Source: Lachnospiraceae bacterium
GTDB taxonomy: Bacteria; Bacillota; Clostridia; Lachnospirales; Lachnospiraceae
Length of the DNA stretch: 64,000 nt
NCBI GenBank assembly: GCA_910575565.1
Contig: CAJTFL010000001.1
Location: forward strand, 454,630-518,629
Direction of reading: 5' to 3'
In this document: one piece after another, positions 7,505 through 16,346 of the stretch
Numbering within the stretch: the first letter of the stretch is position 1
Layout of the letters: each line of letters opens with the position of its first letter
Position numbers and translations under genes: made by a program
The notes under the pieces: generated by a model
Seen by the model: only the letters and a program-made list of their open reading frames with translations
Databases searched by the model: none
What the model was told of the DNA's origin: nothing

Positions 7505-10228
7505 ATGGAACGAATTGATTTGAATGGATTGTGGACAATGAATCCGACAGACAGGAAAGCGGAGTATCCGGCAAAGATTCCCGGTTCCGTGCTTTCTGCC
7601 CTTTTAGATGCAGAAGCCATACCGAATCCCTACTACCGGCGAAACGAGTACCGAGCCAGGGAATTATTCCGGGAAGATTACTGCTTCCGAAGGGAATTTC
7701 AGGTGGAGGAAGAGATTCTTTCCCATGAGGAAATTGATTTGGTCTGCATGGGATTGGACACTTTGGCTCATGTGGAGCTTAACGGCTTCCCGGTGCTTGA
7801 GGCCGATAATATGCACCGGGAATGGCGGATCCCGGCAAAGCCTTACTTAAAACCGGGAAAGAACCGGATTAAGATCGTATTTTCCTCCCCTTTAAAGTAT
7901 ATCGAACAATACCGCTATGGGGAAAACCGGGAGATTTCGTATACGCCCTGCGGCGCGATGAAGGGAAACCAGCTTATCCGAAAAGCCCATTCCATGTTTG
8001 GCTGGGACTGGGGTCCTCAGCTTCCCGATGCCGGGATTTTCCGGGATATCTTCCTGGAATGCCGGACGGGAAGGACAATTCAGGAGGTTTACGTCCGGCA
8101 GCTTCACCATGGAGAAAGCGGCGAAGTAACCTTGCGGATAAAGGTTACGCTGTCTCCTGGGAAAACCAGGCAGGAAGGGCAGAAGCTTAAAGTGCTTTTC
8201 CGGGAAAAGCAGGGGGGAGAGCCGGTTGCTTTTCTGCAAACCATTCTGAGAAGCCGGGATTTTTGGGAAGGGGAGCTGACTGTCTGCGAGCCAAAGCTTT
8301 GGTGGCCTAACGGGTACGGGGCACAGCCCTTGTATGAGCTTCTTATCCGGCTGGAAGACCCGGATGAACGTCTGGTGCAGGAGGAGAAAAAGACCATCGG
8401 CCTTAGAACCCTTACCGTCAGCCGCGGGGAGGATCAATGGGGCCGGGAATTTGCCTTTACCGTAAACGGGGTAAAGATCTTTGCCATGGGCGCAAACTAC
8501 ATCCCTGAGGACTGCATTTATTCCCGGATCAGCAAAGAGCGGCAGGCGTACCTTCTGGAATCGGCAAGGCAGGCGAATTTTAATTGCATCCGTGTGTGGG
8601 GAGGGGGATATTACCCTTCCGATGCTTTTTATGAACTATGCGATGAAAAGGGGCTGATTGTGTGGCAGGATCTGATGTTCGCCTGCAACGTATATGAGGG
8701 TACAAAGCATTTTCTGGATAATTGCCGCCAGGAAGTGCTGGATAATGTACGGCGGCTCCGCCATCATCCGGCCTTAGGCCTTTGGTGCGGCAACAACGAG
8801 ATTGAATCCGCCTGGGATCACTGGGAAGATTTCCAGAAAGAAAGTATGTATCTGCGGGCGGATTACATTAAGCTGTTTGAGCAGGTGATCCCGGATGCCG
8901 TAAGGCAGGCGGATCCGGATACATTCTTCTGGCCTTCCTCCCCATCTTCCGGAGGATGCTTTGCGGATCCGGATGCAGAGTCTGACGGGGACGCCCATTA
9001 CTGGGATGTGTGGCATGGACAAAAACCGTTCACCGATTATCGGAATTACTATTTTCGTTTCTGTTCCGAGTTTGGTTTCCAGTCTTTTCCAGGGCTAAAG
9101 ACGATCAGCAGCTTTACCCTTCCCAAGGATCGGAATATTTTCTCACGGGTAATGGAAAGCCATCAGAAAAACGGAGCGGCAAATGGGAAGATTTTATATT
9201 ATCTGTCGGAAAATTTCCGGTATCCATCGGATTTTGGCCAGCTTTTGTACATCAGCCAAATCCTCCAGGGAATGGCAATCCAGTACGGCGTGGAGCACTG
9301 GAGGCGGAACCGGGGAAGGTGCATGGGAACGCTTTACTGGCAGCTAAATGATAACTGGCCGGTAGCTTCCTGGTCATCCATAGATTATTTTGGCCGGTGG
9401 AAGGCTCTCCACTATATGGCAAAACGGTTTTTCGCGCCCTGCGTTTCCAGCATCGTTATCGAAAAAGGAAAGGCAAGGCTTTTTGTGGAAAATGAAACGC
9501 GGGAAAGCCAAGGCTGGCAGGCAAAGCTTTGGCTAAAATCCGTGGATGGCCGGATTCTGGGGGAAGCGTCCGGCGAGGGAAGGACAGAATGCTTATCGGC
9601 TGAGGAAGCGCTGGAAATGAATCTGGAGGCTTTCGTACCAGCAGAAGAAGAGGACTGGGAAGAACGGGTGTTTGTAGAAAGCCAAATCAAATTTGACTGC
9701 GGGGAACAGGCCAAAAATGTGGAAACCCTGCTTCCGTATAAATATTTGCAGTTGAAGGAAGCTACGGTTACGGTAAAGGTTTTTGAACAGGAACGGGAGA
9801 GCAGTTTCACAGAGGAAAATTGTGTTGAACAGGGAAACTGTGTTAAGCAGGAAAGCCGTGTTAAACAGGAGAACTGTGTTGAGCAGGAAAGCCGTGTTAA
9901 ACAGGAGAACTGTGTTGAACAGAAAAGCCATGTTAAACAGGGAAATGGTATTAAGGTTGTTTTAAGCAGCGATTGCTTTGTTCCTTTTGTGGAGCTGGAT
10001 GTGGAAGGCGAGGATGTTTTATTCAGCGACAACTATTTTCATTTAACTGGCAGGGAAGAGATTTTCCTGTATGCTGAGAAAAGGAGCATGGCAGATGACG
10101 AGGATCAATCAGATAGGGCAGAAGATAGGGCAAAAGGAAGGATTAATGGCGCAGAAGACTTGTTAAACCGCTTGCGGATACGGAGTTTGGAGAAGATTAC
10201 AGTATGCAGAATCAAAAAAAGCGTTTAG
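7505..10228 (+). CDS. Glycoside hydrolase family 2 beta-mannosidase
   Basis: The 907-residue protein matches the full layout of GH2 beta-mannosidases. A jelly-roll sugar-binding domain (GLWTMNPTDR to about residue 190) is followed by an immunoglobulin-like domain and a TIM barrel starting near FAMGANYIPED. GLWCGNNEIE holds the probable acid/base Glu432, and CSEFGFQSFP the probable nucleophile Glu522. There is no signal peptide, so it probably acts inside the cell on mannosides from glycans. ATG 7505 is chosen over the longer frame from 7406, because AAAGG lies 7 bases before it and the family match begins there. Near residue 775 the protein carries a hexapeptide repeat unlike the rest of the family. 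Confidence 0.92.
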   Translation: MERIDLNGLWTMNPTDRKAEYPAKIPGSVLSALLDAEAIPNPYYRRNEYRARELFREDYCFRREFQVEEEILSHEEIDLVCMGLDTLAHVELNGFPVLEADNMHREWRIPAKPYLKPGKNRIKIVFSSPLKYIEQYRYGENREISYTPCGAMKGNQLIRKAHSMFGWDWGPQLPDAGIFRDIFLECRTGRTIQEVYVRQLHHGESGEVTLRIKVTLSPGKTRQEGQKLKVLFREKQGGEPVAFLQTILRSRDFWEGELTVCEPKLWWPNGYGAQPLYELLIRLEDPDERLVQEEKKTIGLRTLTVSRGEDQWGREFAFTVNGVKIFAMGANYIPEDCIYSRISKERQAYLLESARQANFNCIRVWGGGYYPSDAFYELCDEKGLIVWQDLMFACNVYEGTKHFLDNCRQEVLDNVRRLRHHPALGLWCGNNEIESAWDHWEDFQKESMYLRADYIKLFEQVIPDAVRQADPDTFFWPSSPSSGGCFADPDAESDGDAHYWDVWHGQKPFTDYRNYYFRFCSEFGFQSFPGLKTISSFTLPKDRNIFSRVMESHQKNGAANGKILYYLSENFRYPSDFGQLLYISQILQGMAIQYGVEHWRRNRGRCMGTLYWQLNDNWPVASWSSIDYFGRWKALHYMAKRFFAPCVSSIVIEKGKARLFVENETRESQGWQAKLWLKSVDGRILGEASGEGRTECLSAEEALEMNLEAFVPAEEEDWEERVFVESQIKFDCGEQAKNVETLLPYKYLQLKEATVTVKVFEQERESSFTEENCVEQGNCVKQESRVKQENCVEQESRVKQENCVEQKSHVKQGNGIKVVLSSDCFVPFVELDVEGEDVLFSDNYFHLTGREEIFLYAEKRSMADDEDQSDRAEDRAKGRINGAEDLLNRLRIRSLEKITVCRIKKSV
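9824..9949 (+). repeat. Seven tandem 18-bp repeats inside the beta-mannosidase gene
   Basis: Seven in-frame units of 18 bp encode hexapeptides of the form V-(K/E)-Q-x-(N/S)-(C/R/H), for example VKQENC and VEQESR. Units 3 and 5 are identical, which suggests recent slippage or unequal exchange. Changes of whole units keep the reading frame. The segment lies in the C-terminal part of the enzyme, beyond the catalytic barrel, and would form a polar, possibly helical linker. Confidence 0.85.
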
Positions 10229-10995
10229 GAATCATTGGATGTGGTTATCTAGGGAATATCCTTATGGATGCATGGAAGGAAGGGCTTTTGCCAGATTATG
10301 AGATAGCCGGGGTGTTGGGAAGAAGCAGAGAGAAGGCATCTGCCATGGCGGCAAAAGCAGGCTGCCCAGTGTGCAAAACCATCGGAGATCTGCTGGGGCT
10401 AGCACCAGATTATGTGGCGGAAATGGCCTCCATACAGGCAGTAAAGGAAATTGCGGAGCCAGTGTTAAGCCACGGCGCAAATCTAATCGTGCTGTCTATC
10501 GGAGCCTTTGCAGACGAAGAATTTTATAAGCGCATCCGGCAGATCGCCCAAGAGCATAAAACCAAGGTACATATTGCTTCTGGCGCCATCGGCGGCTTTG
10601 ATGTGCTGCGGACGATTTCCCTTATGGGGCAGGTAAAAACAACAATGGTGACGCACAAAGGCCCCAAGTCCTTAAAAAACACCCCCGTTTTCCAGGAAAA
10701 TCTGATGCATGACACAGTAGAAAGGGAAGTTTTTTGCGGCAGCGCGAATGAGGCTATAAAGCTTCTTCCTACAAAGGTTAACGTATCAATAGCTGCATCC
10801 CTGGCCACGGCAGGAACGGAGAATACAAAATTCCATATTGTCAGTGTCCCAGAGATGACCGGGGATGATCATAAGATTACAGCAGAGATCGATGGGGTGA
10901 AGGCGGTAGTGGATGTATATTCCAGCACCAGCGCTATCGCAGGATGGAGCGTGGTAGCGCTTCTCAAGAACCTGGCGTCACCGATTATGTTTTAG
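10204..10995 (+). CDS. L-aspartate dehydrogenase-like NAD(P)-dependent enzyme
   Basis: The 263-residue protein has an N-terminal Rossmann fold (LGIIGCGYLGN at residues 8-18) and a C-terminal domain of the aspartate dehydrogenase/NadX type (IASGAIGGFD, THKGP, NVSIAASLA, AEIDG). Known members convert L-aspartate and NAD(P)+ to iminoaspartate; the substrate here is not certain. The start at 10204 overlaps the beta-mannosidase end by 25 bases and is preceded by GGAGAAG. A 2-hydroxyacid dehydrogenase follows 52 bases later, suggesting a small metabolic operon. No nadA or nadC lies next to it. Confidence 0.8.
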   Translation: MQNQKKRLGIIGCGYLGNILMDAWKEGLLPDYEIAGVLGRSREKASAMAAKAGCPVCKTIGDLLGLAPDYVAEMASIQAVKEIAEPVLSHGANLIVLSIGAFADEEFYKRIRQIAQEHKTKVHIASGAIGGFDVLRTISLMGQVKTTMVTHKGPKSLKNTPVFQENLMHDTVEREVFCGSANEAIKLLPTKVNVSIAASLATAGTENTKFHIVSVPEMTGDDHKITAEIDGVKAVVDVYSSTSAIAGWSVVALLKNLASPIMF

Positions 10996-11047
10996 CAATT
11001 TGACCTCACTGATTATATTTTAAAAATTTTGCAAACGGAGGATTATA

Positions 11048-11947
11048 ATGTTTGAAAAACTGGTGGCCATTGAACCGGTAAGCTTGGTTCCATTTGCCCA
11101 GAATGAGCTAAGAAAATATGCAAAAGAAGTGCAGTTATTTGAAGATATCCCTGAAAATGATGAAGAAATAGTGCAAAGAATTGGCAATGCAGACGGAGTT
11201 TTGGTTAGCTATACCTCCCAAATTACACGTTCAATCATGGAACAGTGCCCTAAAATCCAATATATCGGGATGTGCTGCAGCCTGTATTCGGAAGCCAGCG
11301 CCAATGTAGACATTGCTTTTGCCAGAAAGAAGGGAATCAAGGTTTTAGGAATCCGAGATTATGGGGATCGAGGCGTGGTAGAATATGTGCTTTACCAGCT
11401 GGTGCGAATCCTCCACGGCTTTGATTTTCCCATGTGGCAGGAGGAAGCCCTTGAACTTACAGGGCTGAAGGTGGGAATCGTTGGTTTAGGGGTATCTGGC
11501 GGCATGATTGCGGATGCCTTGGCAATGATGGGCGCAAAGGTAGCATACTACAGCAGAACCAGAAAACCAGATAAAGAAAAAGCAGGCATGGCGTATCTGC
11601 CCTTAAATCAGCTTCTTGCTGAAAGCCAGGTAGTAATTACTTGCCTGAATAAAAATGTGATTTTGCTCCATGATGAGCAGTTCCAATACTTAGGGAATAA
11701 AAAAATTTTAATGAATACATCCATCGGAACAGCATCGGATACGGATGCATTGGCGGCGTGGCTGGAATCTGAAGAAAATCTATATTGCTGTGACACAAAA
11801 GCTGCCATTGGGGATCCTACAGGCCGGTTAATCCAGAAAGATAACGTAATCTGCATGGGGGCATCCGTTGGGCGGACAAAGCAAGCTTTTGAACTGCTAA
11901 GCAGAAAGGTCTTGGATAATATTCGATTATTTTTAGAAGAAAGTTGA
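11048..11947 (+). CDS. D-isomer-specific 2-hydroxyacid dehydrogenase family protein
   Basis: The 299-residue protein has the two-domain layout of this family. The nucleotide motif VGIVGLGVSGGM lies at about residues 141-152, and the catalytic-domain segments are near the N terminus (GVLVSYTSQITRS) and at the end (VICMGASVGRT). The usual catalytic His in a PHxAW-like context is not obvious near the C terminus, so activity or substrate could differ from classic members. A CGGAGG site lies 6 bases before the ATG. The partner gene upstream is an aspartate-dehydrogenase-like enzyme, so both may act on a keto- or hydroxy-acid pool. Confidence 0.75.
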   Translation: MFEKLVAIEPVSLVPFAQNELRKYAKEVQLFEDIPENDEEIVQRIGNADGVLVSYTSQITRSIMEQCPKIQYIGMCCSLYSEASANVDIAFARKKGIKVLGIRDYGDRGVVEYVLYQLVRILHGFDFPMWQEEALELTGLKVGIVGLGVSGGMIADALAMMGAKVAYYSRTRKPDKEKAGMAYLPLNQLLAESQVVITCLNKNVILLHDEQFQYLGNKKILMNTSIGTASDTDALAAWLESEENLYCCDTKAAIGDPTGRLIQKDNVICMGASVGRTKQAFELLSRKVLDNIRLFLEES

Positions 11948-12036
11948 GAAGCGGATGCTGGAACGGCCACAGATGAATTTCCTTTGACTTTTCCCCCCAG
12001 GGGATTCCGTGAAAAGGAAATAAAGCATATGTTTAA

Positions 12037-12141
12037 GAATACTTTCTCTGCTCCGACAAGGCCGGATTTATCACCGGGGAAAACATCTGCATCGACGAAG
12101 GGATGACCAGACAGATGATCTATCACAATGACTTTGGCTGA
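12037..12141 (+). pseudogene. C-terminal scrap of a short-chain dehydrogenase
   Basis: Between a TAA at 12034 and a TGA at 12139, the frame reads YFLCSDKAGFITGENICID and then EGMTRQMIYHNDFGW. This is the typical C-terminal stretch of an SDR oxidoreductase (FLxSDxAxFITGxxxxxDGG). There is no start and no Rossmann or YxxxK region nearby. The scrap is directly downstream of the hydroxyacid dehydrogenase. Confidence 0.65.
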
Positions 12142-12156
12142 TTTCCGGTGAAATAA

Positions 12157-12214
12157 AAAACAGGGATAAAGCAAGAGCCGCCCTTAGCGGTTCTCTCTGC
12201 TTTATCCCTGTTTT
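12157..12214. terminator. Strong bidirectional terminator
   Basis: AAAACAGGGATAAAGC (12157-12172) and GCTTTATCCCTGTTTT (12199-12214) are a perfect 16-bp inverted repeat with an inner stem around CCGC/GCGG. The A and T runs at each side let it serve the plus-strand dehydrogenase operon and the minus-strand chemoreceptor operon, which converge here. Confidence 0.85.
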
Positions 12215-12337
12215 AATCGCCGTGATTCAGGACGCTTTATCCCCGCTCCCGAATTAGCCGCCGCTTTCTTCTCTGTCTTCACGGCTGTTCTTCTGTCCTG
12301 CCAGGACTTTTTGTCTGATCAGGCGGGCAGAAGGTTC

Positions 12338-12778
12338 TCAGTGGGCTGTGTCAACGAACACAATGCTGGAATCTCCCCGTCTGGCCTGCTCCAGCACGGC
12401 CTGAGCCAGCACCTGAAACGACCCGTAGGAGGAGGTGGCGCCGGTGAGTGCGTCAATACCGCCTTCCCCCTGGCCGTCCAGAAGCTGGCTGGCGTAATAT
12501 CGGGTGTATTCGTTGGGATAGGTGCCGTTCGTATGCAGCATCGTCTGCATATAGGCATTGTCCCAGCTTTTGATGAAGCCGCTGGCGTTCTCCGCGTTAT
12601 ATTCCACGGAGATAATATTCCCGCCCTTCACCAGGATCGTAACATATTCCTTCCAGCCGAAATTGAACTCAGCCGCCTGAGCGGTGTAGTAGCCGTCCTG
12701 AAGATCGGTCTGACCGCCGCAGGCCGTCAAAAACGACGCCAGCAGCAGGCTCAAAAGAATGGTAAAAATTCGTTTCAT
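12338..12778 (-). CDS. FMN-binding (probably flavinylated) lipoprotein
   Basis: The 146-residue protein starts with a lipoprotein signal peptide (lipobox LTAC, Cys20), so it should be anchored on the outer face of the membrane. Residues 109-117 read DALTGATSS, which fits the ApbE target consensus where FMN is linked to a Thr. The rest fits an FMN-binding domain ([11 protein letters not shown] and [15 protein letters not shown]). Single-domain proteins of this sort act as extracellular electron carriers in Gram-positives. The ATG at 12778 overlaps the chemoreceptor stop as ATGA, with AAAGGAGA upstream; ATG 12787 is an alternative start. No apbE gene is visible in the window. Confidence 0.85.
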   Translation of the reverse strand: MKRIFTILLSLLLASFLTACGGQTDLQDGYYTAQAAEFNFGWKEYVTILVKGGNIISVEYNAENASGFIKSWDNAYMQTMLHTNGTYPNEYTRYYASQLLDGQGEGGIDALTGATSSYGSFQVLAQAVLEQARRGDSSIVFVDTAH

Positions 12779-14817
12779 CTGCCGCATATCTCCTTTAGAA
12801 TAAATTTTTGAACCTGGGATTTAAGCGCTTCGGCTTCTCTCTCCAGCAGTCCGCTTGACTGCTCCGTCTCCTCCGCGTTCTGCAGGTTGCGGTTCGCAAT
12901 GGCGGAAATGGCGTCGATCCGCTCCTCCATGACGGCAAGAGCCGTCTCCTGCCCTTGTACCGCCTCTGTCAGCTGATCCGAAATAACGCTGATCTGTGAA
13001 GAAACGGCAGAAATCGCATGAAGGGAATCTGCGGTATCCGCAGTCAGCGCTACGCCGGTCCGGATAATGGACTGCGTGTTGCGGATCATTTCCGTGGCGC
13101 TCTGGGCGGCTCTTGCGCTCTTGGCCGCCAGCTGCTTCACCTCGCCAGCCACCACCGCGAAGCCTTTTCCGGCAGATCCGGCTCGGGCAGCCTCCACAGA
13201 AGCGTTGAGGGACAGGATATTGGTCTGGAACGCGATGTCCTCAATATCCTTGGCGATTTTTGTAATCTGCTGGGCATTGGCGCTGATATCGTCCATGGCG
13301 GAGGACAGGGCCTCCATCTGCTCGTTGGCGCCCCGAACCCGCTGCGTGATCTCCTCCGTCTGAACCCGCGTCTGACCACTGCTCTCCGTGACATCCACCA
13401 GCCGTTCTTTCACATGGGTCACTTCATGAACCAGCTCTTCGGTGGAGCGGTTCTGCTCCAGGGACGCCTGATGCAGCTGAGCGGACTGTCCATTCATTTG
13501 CGCCGCCATATCCGCCAGCCGCGCCGCCGCGCCACGGAAGCCAAGAAGCGTTTCGTTCATGGATCCGGTGATCGTACACAGGCTGCTGCGGATCAGCGCA
13601 AAATCGCCCTTGTAATCCACCTGGGGCTCGGTGCGCAGATCTCCGTCAGCAACCCGCGTCAGAACCTGCTGGATGTCGGATATGTACCTGTTCACGCTTT
13701 CCAGGGTAGCGTCCAGGGTCTGCGTCATAACCTCCAGCTCATCTCCGCTGTAAACAGGCGTCACCTCTGTATGGAGATCGCCGTCGGAGAGTGCTACCAT
13801 TCGTCCTGTCACGCTCTTCACCGGACTGGAAATCGAACTGGCCAGGCGAAGAACCAGCAGCATGGATATAACCAACACTGCCATAGTCGCCAGAACCGAT
13901 ACCATCATCGCCCCGTTGATCAGGCCGTTGTAATCCGACTTGGGAATCTGGATCACCAGCGACCACTGGGTTCCGCGAATGGGAGAGAACGCCACCAGCA
14001 TCTGCTTTCCGTCAACGGGATATTCCGCCGCCCCCGTTTCACCGGTGGTTACGCGCTCCGCCGCGTTCCCGTTGCCGCCGCTGAGCTGTACCAGTGTACT
14101 TTTATTGAGAGCCAGAGACTGATCCGGATGCCCGGTCACGATGCCTTCCTCGTTAACCATATAGGCCATACCCGTTTTTCCCAGGTTGATGCTGCTGATC
14201 ACATCGTTGATCGTATCGTATTTATAAACACCCACCACGTACAGGATCGTTTCGCCGTTCTCTTTCACCGGCATCCCCATCCTGATCCCCAGTTTCCCCT
14301 GGAAGATGGTGGAGGAATCGGTTGTGAGATTGTCGGTTTCCTTCAAAAGACCGAAAAAGCTGCCATCCAGGCTCTCCGGCGCGTCCTCAATCCCAAGCAC
14401 CAGCCCTCCGTCCAAATCGTACAGCGCGATGGTGTAAAGTTCATAAATTTCAGCGGCCTCCTCCAGCACGGCCATACGATTTTCCCTGATCCGTCCGTCA
14501 TCCGATCGGAGTGTCCCCTCTCCATCATCTCCGCTGACGGAGGTCACGGTATTCATCCTGGAATCGGCGGCAATGGTCATCATGCGATCCGCCAGCATAT
14601 GTATGTTAGCCTCCATCGTTTTAGCCGATTGTCGGGCCATTGGCTGAAGACTGTCCAGCAAAATGCTCTTGGCAAGTGACTGCATGGAAAGAGCCATGAT
14701 CACACAGCATACAACCACCAGCATCAGAATATTGAGTGTGGTATGTCTCAATATCCTTCCATTCAAACTTCGCTTCGTCCCCCGGCTGGTGCGGGAGCTC
14801 CCTTGATTTCCCGTCAC
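12775..14817 (-). CDS. Methyl-accepting chemotaxis protein (dCache-type sensor)
   Basis: The ~680-residue receptor has a TM helix at about residues 28-48, an extracellular region of about 250 residues that looks like a double Cache domain, a second TM at about 302-324, then HAMP and a long cytoplasmic signalling coiled coil. The conserved tip sequence ([34 protein letters not shown]) is present. The longest frame starts at 14859, but GTG 14817 has AAGGAG 10 bases upstream and is preferred. The gene is coupled by ATGA to the FMN lipoprotein, so the receptor may sense a redox signal or a ligand linked to it. No flagellar or che genes are near. Confidence 0.9.
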   Translation of the reverse strand: MTGNQGSSRTSRGTKRSLNGRILRHTTLNILMLVVVCCVIMALSMQSLAKSILLDSLQPMARQSAKTMEANIHMLADRMMTIAADSRMNTVTSVSGDDGEGTLRSDDGRIRENRMAVLEEAAEIYELYTIALYDLDGGLVLGIEDAPESLDGSFFGLLKETDNLTTDSSTIFQGKLGIRMGMPVKENGETILYVVGVYKYDTINDVISSINLGKTGMAYMVNEEGIVTGHPDQSLALNKSTLVQLSGGNGNAAERVTTGETGAAEYPVDGKQMLVAFSPIRGTQWSLVIQIPKSDYNGLINGAMMVSVLATMAVLVISMLLVLRLASSISSPVKSVTGRMVALSDGDLHTEVTPVYSGDELEVMTQTLDATLESVNRYISDIQQVLTRVADGDLRTEPQVDYKGDFALIRSSLCTITGSMNETLLGFRGAAARLADMAAQMNGQSAQLHQASLEQNRSTEELVHEVTHVKERLVDVTESSGQTRVQTEEITQRVRGANEQMEALSSAMDDISANAQQITKIAKDIEDIAFQTNILSLNASVEAARAGSAGKGFAVVAGEVKQLAAKSARAAQSATEMIRNTQSIIRTGVALTADTADSLHAISAVSSQISVISDQLTEAVQGQETALAVMEERIDAISAIANRNLQNAEETEQSSGLLEREAEALKSQVQKFILKEICGR

Positions 14818-15176
14818 GTCTCTGTCGCTCCTTTTTTGATATTTTTTGTCAATACACAAAGTAAAAGCCGCTCGACCTACCGGCTGAAACCTCTGCGCTT
14901 TCTTAAACCGATAAACGATAGACTTTGGTGTCAGTATATCACAGACTGCATATAAAAGAAAGTACTTTTTTCCAAAAATGCCATGGACTGTATGCCATGA
15001 GTTACTGTTCAGCCCCCTGTTAGGCTCTTGTTAAAAATGCCGAAATTTATTTTTTTATTTTGTGGATAAAGGATATCGGACACAGAAGATATCTAAGAGG
15101 AAATTATGAGCACATACGACTTATACAAAAACAAAACATATCCATATAAGAATCCCAAATCACAACTGACAAAAGC

Positions 15177-15342
15177 CTAGTACTGCGTTGCGTAAATTCC
15201 AGTGAATATGCACCCGCTGTCTACGTCATCTGTGAATCCCACGAAACTCGACGTAGCACCACTACGCCTTCGTTTCGCGGGATTCACATCTAACGCAGAC
15301 ATCAGACGCCTATTCACCGTTATTTACGCAACGCAGTACTAG
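15177..15342. repeat. 166-bp palindromic MITE-like element
   Basis: The segment begins CTAGTACTGCGTTGCGTAAA and ends with its exact inverse complement. Within it, further paired blocks occur (GTGAATCCC/GGGATTCAC, GTGAATA/TATTCAC, CTACG/CGTAG), so the whole element can fold into one long hairpin with small mismatches. It has no ORF. CTAG at both ends could be part of the terminal repeat or a duplicated target. The remainder of the gap 14818-15376 is AT-rich with nothing else recognised. Confidence 0.7.
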
Positions 15343-15376
15343 GGGGCAGGAGAGTAAGGAGGGTTAAAAAATTCAC

Positions 15377-15817
15377 TTAATATTCAACAGCCATTGAAGT
15401 AATATCAGGGTACGAATTAGCGGAATTCATACGCCATTTTAAATTATAACTGCCAGGAGCCGGAATAGTGGACTTAAATAAGTCAACAGAAAACTGATTA
15501 AAAAACACATAAGTGTTCGGATCAGGATTTTCCACTAAATAGCGGCCATCAGATTTCTTTATACGACGAAATATTTTTTTCCCATCAGATTTAGAAGTCC
15601 AAGTAGCACCATAAACCCAGTCCTGGCCATACAAGCCATCAACCAAAGGCATGACGCCAAAATCATCATCTAGGCCAACATCCAGCGAATGCCATGGTTC
15701 AGCATCCAGGGCGGCGCCGACTTTCAGGGCATCCGAGGGGGATGCACCCGAAGCGTATGCGGGGACATGGAAGCATAGGCAGAAGGCTAAAACCATGGCG
15801 AACAAGCGTTTGTCCAA
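15377..15817 (-). CDS. Small secreted protein of unknown function
   Basis: The 146-residue protein begins with a Sec signal peptide (MVLAFCLCFHVPAYA, cleavage after ASG or AYA near residue 22). The mature part is about 120 residues and rich in Asp, Ser, Trp and Tyr, with no recognised domain; it looks like a beta-rich secreted domain. TTG 15817 is the likely start, as GGAGGG lies 9 bases upstream. It stands alone between the MITE-like element and a 370-base AT-rich region. Confidence 0.6.
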   Translation of the reverse strand: MDKRLFAMVLAFCLCFHVPAYASGASPSDALKVGAALDAEPWHSLDVGLDDDFGVMPLVDGLYGQDWVYGATWTSKSDGKKIFRRIKKSDGRYLVENPDPNTYVFFNQFSVDLFKSTIPAPGSYNLKWRMNSANSYPDITSMAVEY

Positions 15818-16193
15818 GTTATTGCACCCTCCAACTATTCGTTAAACTATTCTTTCGCGAATAATTATGGGCGTCAACTCACACTATCTTTCACTGCCAT
15901 TGCCGCCACAAACCATATAACAAGATAAAACTTTATGTTTAACTAATCATCCATTTACGGTTAACCGCATCAAAAAGCATTCGCCAAATGCTCGTGCAAG
16001 CATGGCACTTGGCTCATTGGCTGCAGAAATAAATGATATAAAAACTCCCAATCCCTGCAATTAACGTAAACCTTCAATGTAAAGCAATAAAAACTTCATC
16101 GCCACAATATCATCATACATACACAGCCTGCGATCCATCATTCATGACAATAACGTATTCATAAACAATACCATACCATAAATACACACAATA
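15818..16193. other. AT-rich non-coding stretch
   Basis: About 375 bases with no credible ORF on either strand, no recognised RNA fold and no repeat. It is more AT-rich than the neighbouring genes. It separates the small secreted protein from the LCP gene. Confidence 0.5.
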
Positions 16194-16240
16194 AAGCCCG
16201 ATAAGTATACATAATATTTTTATGTATACTTATCGGGCTT
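16194..16240. terminator. Long perfect hairpin, probable bidirectional terminator
   Basis: The two 21-base arms (first arm AAGCCCGATAAGTATACATA A, second arm its exact complement) are separated by a 5-base loop. A T-rich stretch follows on the plus side (TTATTTTTTT). It lies about 100 bases beyond the LCP gene stop. Confidence 0.75.
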
Positions 16241-16346
16241 CACGCCTTATTTTTTTCCTCCTTTTATGATCCCTTCTTTATCTTTGCCCAATCTTAATCT
16301 CTTTCCCCTGACCAATCAAAACTTATCACGCAGCACACAATGGTTA

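Noticed and set aside
13018..14679. 553-codon plus-strand ORF
   Set aside because: It lies opposite the chemoreceptor gene, has no ribosome site and no recognisable domain; the minus strand carries full MCP motifs.
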